Origin: Candidatus Saccharimonadota bacterium
GTDB taxonomy: Bacteria > Patescibacteriota > Saccharimonadia > Saccharimonadales > Saccharimonadaceae
Reading direction: 5' to 3'
Assembly (NCBI GenBank): GCA_017511965.1
Contig: JAFWHT010000037.1
Coordinates: 1-40,051, forward strand
Length of the DNA stretch: 40,051 bases
Shown: positions 33,644 through 38,983 of the stretch, one piece after another
How the letters are laid out: the number at the start of each line of letters is the position of its first letter
Numbering within the stretch: the stretch's first letter is position 1
Made by a program: the position numbers and the translations under genes
Notes under the pieces: model-generated
The model's database searches: none
The model's input: the letters and a program-made list of their open reading frames with translations, nothing else
What the model was told of the DNA's origin: nothing

Positions 33644-34123
33644 TTAATAAATGTGAATGTTATTGTGTTCGTCGTCGTCATCATCGTCAAGATAGTCACT
33701 AATGATTTCGTTGGCCTCGTCGAGTAGATCTAAAAGATTTTCAAACTCTTCTTCCCACATGATGTGGCGAAAATAAGCATGTTGAATCGGAGCTTTGACT
33801 ACTGCTTCTGAACTAAGGGTTATCGAGAGGAAAAAATCTGGTTTGGCGTTGAAGTATTTTGTGTCGTCGCCCCAGACCATTTCAGCATTGAAGATCACAA
33901 AAATTATTGGTTCGCTGCCGTCGTGGTAATTGTAAATTTTGTTGCAGACGATATAATCTTTGTGATCTAAAAATACTTTGACGATTCCCGATTCGTTGTG
34001 CTTTTCGGCGAACTTTTGGATTGAAACCATCTCTTCTTTGCTAGGAACGTATTTTTCCGTTTGGAAGAGCCTAGAATCGGTACAAAGTTCATCGATGGTG
34101 TAAAATTCCATATCTAACCTCAT
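33644..34123 (-). CDS. Acidic cytosolic protein with poly-Asp tail (unknown)
   Basis: A 155-159-residue soluble protein, not recognised. It mixes strands and helices, has a central aromatic-rich FVIFNAEMVWGDDTKYF stretch, and ends in an acidic helix followed by DDDDDDEHNNIHIY. Two starts are possible: 34123 (after AAAGGGGG) or 34111 (after GAGGT); the first is given. The promoter TAGACA-N17-TATAAC (34199-34171, minus) leaves a leader of about 40 nt. The very acidic C-terminus suggests binding to a basic partner or metal, or DNA mimicry, but this is guesswork. Confidence 0.65.
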   Translation of the reverse strand: MRLDMEFYTIDELCTDSRLFQTEKYVPSKEEMVSIQKFAEKHNESGIVKVFLDHKDYIVCNKIYNYHDGSEPIIFVIFNAEMVWGDDTKYFNAKPDFFLSITLSSEAVVKAPIQHAYFRHIMWEEEFENLLDLLDEANEIISDYLDDDDDDEHNNIHIY

Positions 34124-34170
34124 TTTTGCCCCCTTTCATAACACCAATTTAAAGTACATTTACTATTACC

Positions 34171-34242
34171 GTTATATCATATTTTTACTTTTTTGTCTAG
34201 ATGGGGGTTGGAGTGGTATTTTTGGAGAAAATGTGTTATAAT
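34171..34242. promoter_or_regulatory. Divergent promoters for the acidic protein and a small membrane protein
   Basis: Minus strand: TAGACA (34199-34194), 17-nt spacer, TATAAC (34176-34171). Plus strand: extended -10 TGTTATAAT (34234-34242) with a leader of about 35 nt to the ATG at 34286. This accounts for the 162-nt gap; nothing else stands out in it. Confidence 0.6.
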
Positions 34243-34285
34243 GTTTTTGCGACTTTTGGGCGAGTTTATGAGAGGGGGTGATAAG

Positions 34286-34669
34286 ATGCGTCAAGTCGTG
34301 AACTTTTTTATTACAGGATTGATTTTTTGGATATGCTGGAAGACTTTTCCGGAGTATGTACAGGCGGATAACATTAGTACGATTTTGGTAGCGGCGTTGA
34401 TTTTTCATGTGTTATGGACGCTGGCGGAAGCGCTAGCGATGGCAGCGGTTTTGGCAATTGTAATGTCCGCAGAAAAAAATCTCGAAAGGGCTATTGATTT
34501 AGGTGCTTTGGTAGCGGTCGGTGTTATATTTTTTGCCGGTATTGGGGCGCTGTTTATAGCGGTAAATGCGTTGCCTGGTTTCGAGGTTGTAGGAATTTTG
34601 CCAAAGATACTTTTGACGCTGCTTTGTTCAGTTTGTTCGGTTTCGAGTAAGCCAAATAAAGAGTCCTAA
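34286..34669 (+). CDS. Small four-helix membrane protein (unknown)
   Basis: A 127-residue hydrophobic protein with about three to four helices (about 5-22, 30-58, 72-95, 102-118) and little soluble sequence. The ATG at 34286 is chosen over upstream in-frame starts because GGGGGTGAT, a long match to the anti-SD, lies 4 nt before it and the transcript starts near 34249. No family recognised; holin-like size is noted but not supported by motif. It ends at a clear terminator. Confidence 0.65.
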   Translation: MRQVVNFFITGLIFWICWKTFPEYVQADNISTILVAALIFHVLWTLAEALAMAAVLAIVMSAEKNLERAIDLGALVAVGVIFFAGIGALFIAVNALPGFEVVGILPKILLTLLCSVCSVSSKPNKES

Positions 34670-34678
34670 GTTTTATTG

Positions 34679-34706
34679 GCCCCGCTGATGTTTGGCGGGG
34701 CTTTTT
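34679..34706 (+). terminator. Intrinsic terminator
   Basis: GCCCCGC (34679-34685), 9-nt loop, GCGGGGC (34695-34701), then TTTTT. Strong rho-independent stop after the small membrane protein gene. Confidence 0.92.
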
Positions 34707-34752
34707 GATGGGATTTTGGGTCGTTCGGGTTTTGTGGTTTGGGTTTTTGGCG

Positions 34753-34761
34753 TGGTATAAT
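34753..34761 (+). promoter_or_regulatory. Extended -10 promoter of the LiaI/LiaF-like - tspO - DUF1653 string
   Basis: TGGTATAAT, with an expected start near 34768 and a leader of about 24 nt containing AAGGAG before the ATG at 34792. Confidence 0.65.
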
Positions 34762-34791
34762 AAAAGCATAATAATTAAAAAGAAGGAGTTT

Positions 34792-35184
34792 ATGAAAAAA
34801 CAGATTTCGAGTATCATATGGGGAGTGGTGTTGATTGCGGTAGGGGTGTTGTTGATATTGAGCGCGTTTGACGTGGTGGATTTTGATTTGTTCTTTGACG
34901 GGTGGTGGACGCTATTTATTATTATTCCGTGTCTTGCGGGGATTGTAACGGAAAATGATAAAGGTGGTTATGTAATCGGGCTCGTGATTGGGGTGCTACT
35001 TTTGCTTTCGGCGCAGGATGTGATTAGCTTTGATATGCTATGGCAAATTTTCGTGCCGGCGGTAGTGATTGTGATTGGGTTGGGACTAATTTTGAAGAAT
35101 GGGTTTGGAATTGACATGAAGAAACGAGGGTTTGAAGTTGAAATGAAGGGAAAAATAAAAGCAAAAAGAGGAAAAAAGAAATAA
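34792..35184 (+). CDS. LiaI/LiaF-like small membrane protein
   Basis: A 130-residue protein with four helices in two hairpins: SIIWGVVLIAVGVLLILSAF, LFFDGWWTLFIIIPCLAGI, GYVIGLVIGVLLLLSAQDV and MLWQIFVPAVVIVIGLGLIL. The Trp-centred W-T-L-F/W-Q-I-F hairpins and lengths match the LiaI-LiaF-like transmembrane region (also DUF5668), found in envelope-stress proteins. A basic tail ends the chain; the LiaF C-terminal beta domain is absent. The ATG at 34792 follows an AAGGAG SD. An envelope-stress role is inferred from family only. Confidence 0.78.
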   Translation: MKKQISSIIWGVVLIAVGVLLILSAFDVVDFDLFFDGWWTLFIIIPCLAGIVTENDKGGYVIGLVIGVLLLLSAQDVISFDMLWQIFVPAVVIVIGLGLILKNGFGIDMKKRGFEVEMKGKIKAKRGKKK

Positions 35185-35213
35185 AAGGTTATTAAATTAA
35201 GAAAGGTGGAAAT

Positions 35214-35723
35214 ATGGTTAATAAAAAAGCAAAATTGACAACTTTTGGGAAAATTTGGCGCATCGCGCTTTGTATTTTGGTGCCACTTGGTGGTGGGTTT
35301 TTAATCTCGCTTTTTACGAGAGACGCAATGAGCCAATTTGGCGATTTTAATCAACCGCCACTTGCGCCACCAGCTTGGTTGTTCCCGGTCGCGTGGACGA
35401 TTTTGTATGTTTTGATGGGCGTGGCTTCGTATTTGATTTATTTATCCGGGGCTAAGAAAAAAGCGAAGATGCCACAGGCACGGGTGGCACTGATAGTTTA
35501 TGGGATTCAACTGGTACTTAATTTTATCTGGATGCCACTTTTCTTTACGGCGAATCTTTATTGGGTAGCGTTTGCAGTTTTGGCTTTGATGTGGATTTTA
35601 GAAATTGTACTTCTTGTAATGACGTTTAAAATTTCACGGGCAGCGTTTTGGTGCCTGTTGCCGTATTTGGTTTGGACGACTTTTGCCGGCTATTTGAATG
35701 TTGGAATTGCGGTGTTGAACTAG
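35214..35723 (+). CDS. tspO: TspO/MBR-family membrane protein
   Basis: A 169-residue five-helix protein. Family motifs: QPPLAPPAWLFPVAWTILYVLMGVASYL, YGIQLVLNFIWMPLFF and LLPYLVWTTFAGYLN, including the Trp and Asn residues that line the porphyrin/cholesterol pocket. TspO binds tetrapyrroles and takes part in oxidative-stress handling. An AAGGTGG SD precedes the ATG. It abuts the DUF1653 gene (TAGATG), so the two are coupled. In a heme-auxotroph the ligand would come from the host; this is inference. Confidence 0.93.
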   Translation: MVNKKAKLTTFGKIWRIALCILVPLGGGFLISLFTRDAMSQFGDFNQPPLAPPAWLFPVAWTILYVLMGVASYLIYLSGAKKKAKMPQARVALIVYGIQLVLNFIWMPLFFTANLYWVAFAVLALMWILEIVLLVMTFKISRAAFWCLLPYLVWTTFAGYLNVGIAVLN

Positions 35724-36014
35724 ATGTCAGAACCAGAGAATCAGCGATTTAAATTGCACGGAGTTTACCGACATTTTAAAGGGGATTATTATTTGCTTGA
35801 GGATGTGATTTACCATAGTGAGACGGGGGAGAAGATGGTGGCGTATCGGGCGCTGTATGGGGATGGGCGGTTGTGGTGCCGGCCGTATGAGGAGTTTTTT
35901 GGGGAGGTAGATGCGGAAAAATATCCAGACGTAGAGCAGAAGTGGAGGTTTGAGTTGGTGGAAGATTATGATTTTAACGGGGCAAGGAATAAACGTGAGG
36001 GCCTCTTGTACTAA
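35724..36014 (+). CDS. DUF1653 protein
   Basis: A 96-residue protein with the DUF1653 core HGVYRHFKGDYYLLEDVIYHSETGEKMVAYRALYGDGRLWCRPYEEFFGEV (residues about 12-62, quoted in part by its key residues Y-R-H-F-K-G, H-S-E-T-G and W-x-R-P). The fold is a small SH3-like barrel; function unknown. It begins right after the tspO stop. A decayed relative lies 1.25 kb downstream (36972-37151), showing that the gene was duplicated. Confidence 0.9.
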   Translation: MSEPENQRFKLHGVYRHFKGDYYLLEDVIYHSETGEKMVAYRALYGDGRLWCRPYEEFFGEVDAEKYPDVEQKWRFELVEDYDFNGARNKREGLLY

Positions 36015-36034
36015 AGTGATATAATAGAATTAGC

Positions 36035-36427
36035 ATGTCGAATCAGAATGTTTATCACGGACGGCAAACTAAAGATATTGTTGCTCATATTAGAGAGCAT
36101 TATGAGGTTGAGCCGGAGTTTTTATGGGAAAAATATCCGGGATTTTGTATTTTTAGAAATACGCATAATCGAAAATGGTTTGCGCTTCTTGCGCGAATTA
36201 CGGCAAGACAACTTGGTTTAGAGCGAGATGGGTATGTTGAGATATTGAATTTGCGTTTTGATCGGGGCGGGGCGCCAGATTTGGTGGCTACGCGAAAAAA
36301 TTTCTTTCCGGCTTATCATATGAATAAGAATAATTGGCTGACGGTTTTACTTGATGGAAAAATGAAAGATGAAGAAATTTTTGAATTGATTGAAAATAGT
36401 TATGTGTTGATTGGGGTGGGGGAGTAG
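36035..36427 (+). CDS. MmcQ/YjbR-family protein
   Basis: A 130-residue CyaY-like-fold protein. The motifs FLWEKYPGFCIFRNTHNRKWFALL, GYVEILNLRFD and the C-terminal AYHMNKNNWLTVLLDG match MmcQ/YjbR, often called DNA-binding though the biochemical role is unclear. TGATATAAT (36017-36025) ends 9 nt before the ATG, so the mRNA has almost no leader. The next gene starts 7 nt after its stop. Confidence 0.88.
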   Translation: MSNQNVYHGRQTKDIVAHIREHYEVEPEFLWEKYPGFCIFRNTHNRKWFALLARITARQLGLERDGYVEILNLRFDRGGAPDLVATRKNFFPAYHMNKNNWLTVLLDGKMKDEEIFELIENSYVLIGVGE

Positions 36428-36434
36428 ATTGTAG

Positions 36435-36950
36435 ATGGGTATTAATAAAAAATTTGTGATGCCGGTTTTGGTTTTTGTGGTTGTGATTGTTTCGGTGGTG
36501 GTGACGATGGTGATGATGAATAGGGAACGTGTTGTAAATCAAGACAACACGGACGTTTCGGTAAATAATAATGAAATAAATTTGGAGGAAAATGAAATGG
36601 GTCATGAAATGAAAAGGGTTTTTGTGACGATTGAGGGGGAGAAATTGGAGGTAGAGTTGGCTAGGAATGCTACGGTTTCTGCGCTTCTTAAGATGTTGCC
36701 GTTGGAACTTTCGATGAGTGATTTGAATGGGAATGAGAAGTATGCGTATTTGGCGGAGACTTTGCCGGTTGACGTGGTACGTCCTGGGCGGGTCGAAGCG
36801 GGGGATGTGATGCTGTTTGGGGATGATTGTTTGGTGATTTTTTATGAATCGTTTGAGACAGAGTATAGTTATACGAGGATTGGGCATATTGATGGGCTGC
36901 CGGAGTTAGGGGGTGGGGAAGTTGTGGTGGGGTTTGACTTGGAAAATTAG
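36435..36950 (+). CDS. Membrane-anchored cyclophilin-like-fold protein
   Basis: A 171-residue protein: an N-terminal helix (about 7-27), a Asn/Glu-rich linker (about 30-55), then a cyclophilin-like beta-barrel domain (residues ~58-168) with KRVFVTIEGEKLEVELARNA, SALLKMLPLELSM, PGRVEAGDVMLFGDDCLVIFY and RIGHIDG, as in the bacterial cyclophilin-like (PF18050-type) family. Prolyl isomerase activity is not established for this family. The anchor suggests a domain outside the membrane. Probably co-transcribed with the MmcQ/YjbR gene. Confidence 0.82.
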   Translation: MGINKKFVMPVLVFVVVIVSVVVTMVMMNRERVVNQDNTDVSVNNNEINLEENEMGHEMKRVFVTIEGEKLEVELARNATVSALLKMLPLELSMSDLNGNEKYAYLAETLPVDVVRPGRVEAGDVMLFGDDCLVIFYESFETEYSYTRIGHIDGLPELGGGEVVVGFDLEN

Positions 36951-36971
36951 CGCGATGCTATAATTAGATTA

Positions 36972-37151
36972 ATGAAAACTGATTTATCGGAAGATTTGCG
37001 CTTTAAGCTGCATGGTGTTTGTTGACATTCTGAAGGAGATTATTATTTGCTTGATGATGTGATTTATCATAGTGAGATAGAGGAGAAGATGGTGGCTTGC
37101 AGAATGTATTTGGAGTTGGCGGGGGATAGAGAAGAGTGTTTGGGAATTTAA
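36972..37151 (+). pseudogene. Decayed DUF1653 paralogue with in-frame TGA
   Basis: Read from the ATG at 36972 the frame gives FKLHGVC, a TGA at 37023, then HSEGDYYLLDDVIYHSEIEEKMVACRM, colinear with the intact DUF1653 gene at 35724 (FKLHGVY-R-HFKGDYYLLEDVIYHSETGEKMVAYRA). The intact gene has CGA (Arg) where this copy has TGA. Homology then fails and the frame ends at TAA 37149-37151, losing the conserved W-x-R-P part. The promoter TGCTATAAT (36956-36964), 7 nt before the ATG, is still perfect. It lies at the left edge of the accessory-looking segment. Confidence 0.85.
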
Positions 37152-37180
37152 CAAGTTGGTAAGATGACATATGGAAAACA

Positions 37181-37570
37181 TTAGATTATACAAAGGATGT
37201 ATTTTGATAAATCCCATATTTTTATAACGTTGCCATACAGAGTTGCTGCGACAATAGGCAGGCCATATATACCGAATAAATTATGTGATGCCATTATTAA
37301 TGAATTAAAGAATATAATTAGTAGACTATTGCACGTTATTCTTTTTAATTGCCTACCTTTTACTTGGACTTTTTTCTCTATCATTAATGCTACGAGAGAA
37401 GCTATTGCTATAGCCAGATTTAAATCGAAACACGACTGTAGAAAATTTTGAATTTTAACTTCGTTGCTTAGTGCTTCTATGTCTTGAATGTTTTGGAGAA
37501 TAAATATGATAGAAGCAACAATTAGGAAGATGGCGATTTCTTTGATTATTATTTTTCTATTATTCCTCAT
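37181..37570 (-). CDS. Small four-helix membrane protein of a two-gene module (unknown)
   Basis: A 129-residue protein with four membrane segments (about 10-26, 48-66, 82-98, 101-118) and short basic loops (EKKVQVKGRQLKR). Not recognised. It overlaps the upstream 287-residue gene by 11 nt, so the two are translated together. Size and topology match small membrane effectors of two-gene phage-defence modules, for example KwaA of Kiwa, but no sequence signature proves that and the gene order is reversed compared with Kiwa as I know it. Confidence 0.68.
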   Translation of the reverse strand: MRNNRKIIIKEIAIFLIVASIIFILQNIQDIEALSNEVKIQNFLQSCFDLNLAIAIASLVALMIEKKVQVKGRQLKRITCNSLLIIFFNSLIMASHNLFGIYGLPIVAATLYGNVIKIWDLSKYILCII

Positions 37571-38423
37571 ATATTATATCGTTCTTTGCTATTGTTATAA
37601 GCTTCTTTTCTAGATCACTATAGTCTAAGTACCGTTTATTATTCTCATCTAATAAAACATCTACGGTATTTTTTTGGTAGTACCTAGTAAAATCTATTTT
37701 TTCTCCATCAATGGTCATTTTTATGTTAATCCCGTCCAGTAACTGACCATTATTTGATAAGATATCTTCGATGATTGGAGCGACCACCTTTTTGATGTTT
37801 TGCCCTCGTTTGCCCTTTAATTTAGTTGTTTTAATATAACCATTGCCAGATAAATAATCTTTGTATTTTTTTAATCTCGTCTCGTCTATATTATCACCGT
37901 AATAATCGTCAGCTCTGAATTCGGCGGTTGTTATAGAATTTGCTTGCATTAATTTTTCTGTTAAGCCTTTTCTGAAGACCATAACAAAGCGTAGCGTTAT
38001 TTTTGCGCAGCCATCCATTTTATCTTTAGCGATTTTTTCTAGTATTTTTCGTAGGGTAGATATTCGAGGGCAAAGATTTATTATAGTCATAGCGAGTGAG
38101 TTGTTTTTGCTATTGTACGCAAAAAGATTTTTATATGATAAGGACATATCTGACGGTATTTCAAGATTGCTTTCATTATCGCCAGTTTTCGTATCTGCTA
38201 TTTTTGGTAGTTCGTCGTTTTTTAATTTGCGTAACGTTATAATATACGTATCAAGCTTTTGTTCGACTAGAAGTATATAGCGATTTTCGTCTACGTCGGC
38301 AATGATTCTGTCTACCAATGGAAGCTGGCTAATTTGCTTGAGCAATTCGCCAAATTCGTAACTACATAGTTCAATGGTTGGATGGTATAGGAATATATCT
38401 TTCTGTTTTATTCTCTCGGTCAT
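37560..38423 (-). CDS. Soluble partner protein of a two-gene module (unknown)
   Basis: A 287-residue soluble protein. The N-terminal half is strand/helix-mixed (ELCSYEFGELLKQISQLPLV, YILLVEQKLDTYIITLRKLK); the C-terminal half has a basic stretch (NGYIKTTKLKGKRGQNIKK) that could bind nucleic acid, then IDFTRYYQKNTVDVLLDENN. No family recognised with confidence. TGGTATAAT (38440-38432, minus) ends 8 nt before the ATG: leaderless. It is coupled to the membrane protein downstream. A sensor (this protein) plus membrane effector arrangement is a reasonable but unproven reading. Confidence 0.65.
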   Translation of the reverse strand: MTERIKQKDIFLYHPTIELCSYEFGELLKQISQLPLVDRIIADVDENRYILLVEQKLDTYIITLRKLKNDELPKIADTKTGDNESNLEIPSDMSLSYKNLFAYNSKNNSLAMTIINLCPRISTLRKILEKIAKDKMDGCAKITLRFVMVFRKGLTEKLMQANSITTAEFRADDYYGDNIDETRLKKYKDYLSGNGYIKTTKLKGKRGQNIKKVVAPIIEDILSNNGQLLDGINIKMTIDGEKIDFTRYYQKNTVDVLLDENNKRYLDYSDLEKKLITIAKNDIIYEE

Positions 38424-38444
38424 TATTTATTATTATACCACAAG

Positions 38445-38717
38445 ATGGGATGGCGACTCCCTTTTAAATTAAAAACTATGGGGTGCGGTAAGCGCGTTTT
38501 TACGAGGTTAGACGCCGAAGACGACAAATGGTACTACTTTTCCCTCGCATACATTCCACGCGCGCTAAATAACCGCGACGTGAATGACGCGATAGTTCAG
38601 ACATTCTTCATTGGTAAGTGGCGCGTCCACAAGCTTTCGCTCTGGGCCAAGCCGGAAGATATCAACCATTACGGCAACGATTCTAATAAAACATTCTGTC
38701 AATTCGTCAATAGATAG
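38445..38717 (+). CDS. Short 90-residue ORF, possibly a remnant (unknown)
   Basis: MGWRLPFKLKTMGCGKRVFT begins a 90-residue, aromatic-rich protein (W, Y, F frequent) ending CQFVNR. Its codons end in C far more often than in the window's housekeeping genes (many CGC, GAC, TTC), which suggests foreign origin. No SD is seen; TTATAC lies about 9 nt upstream as a weak -10. It could be a small intact gene, the end of a longer lost gene, or chance. Not recognised. Confidence 0.4.
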   Translation: MGWRLPFKLKTMGCGKRVFTRLDAEDDKWYYFSLAYIPRALNNRDVNDAIVQTFFIGKWRVHKLSLWAKPEDINHYGNDSNKTFCQFVNR

Positions 38718-38781
38718 AGTCCACTTGGATACAATCGGGTTTTGAAAGTTATTGTGCAGAAAACAGGGGTGGGATTTTTTC

Positions 38782-38811
38782 TTGACACGAGATAGTAAAT
38801 TGTGATATACT
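38782..38811 (+). promoter_or_regulatory. Strong promoter upstream of leader ORF and GHKL ATPase gene
   Basis: TTGACA (38782-38787), 18-nt spacer, extended -10 TGATATACT (38803-38811). A short palindrome ACTAGAACTAGT (38809-38820) covers the -10 end and expected start. A hairpin GATAGTTA-TCG-TAACTGTC (38821-38839) would form the very 5' end of the transcript. The stretch 38718-38781 before the promoter holds nothing I can identify. Confidence 0.75.
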
Positions 38812-38904
38812 AGAACTAGTGATAGTTATCGTAACTGTCGCAATTATCAACAATATCAAACGTAAGTAGTTCGGTAATCGCATCGGACTCAGGAGATAAA
38901 TAGT

Positions 38905-38922
38905 ATGAGATACATTATGTGA
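38905..38922 (+). CDS. Five-codon leader ORF (MRYIM)
   Basis: ATG AGA TAC ATT ATG TGA, preceded by AGGAG (38891-38895) at 9 nt. It lies in the ~165-nt leader between a strong promoter and an intrinsic terminator whose stem begins 8 nt after the TGA. Translation or stalling on so short an ORF could change whether the terminator folds. A leader-peptide role is inferred from position only. Confidence 0.45.
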   Translation: MRYIM

Positions 38923-38929
38923 GTTTTTG

Positions 38930-38954
38930 ACCCCGTTTTAGACGAGGGTTTTTT
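38930..38954 (+). terminator. Intrinsic terminator/attenuator inside the ATPase gene leader
   Basis: ACCCCGT, loop TTTAG, ACGAGGGT with one bulged A, followed by TTTTTT. It lies 29 nt before the ATPase ATG, so the default transcript from the strong promoter would be a short RNA of about 135 nt unless the terminator is bypassed. Confidence 0.75.
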
Positions 38955-38983
38955 ATTATTAAATGTTAAATAGGAATAAAACT

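Noticed and set aside
36288-36887. Long minus-strand ORF of 199 codons rich in His, Asn and Arg
   Set aside because: It is the reverse-frame shadow of the MmcQ/YjbR and cyclophilin-like genes, with composition typical of antisense reading and no SD or promoter.
37023-37025. In-frame TGA as evidence for a recoded genetic code (UGA as Gly, as in Gracilibacteria/Absconditabacteria)
   Set aside because: Clear gene ends use TGA (for example the GtrB-like gene at 7152-7154), no other intact gene needs TGA as sense, and the intact paralogue has Arg CGA at this place. Pseudogene decay explains it.
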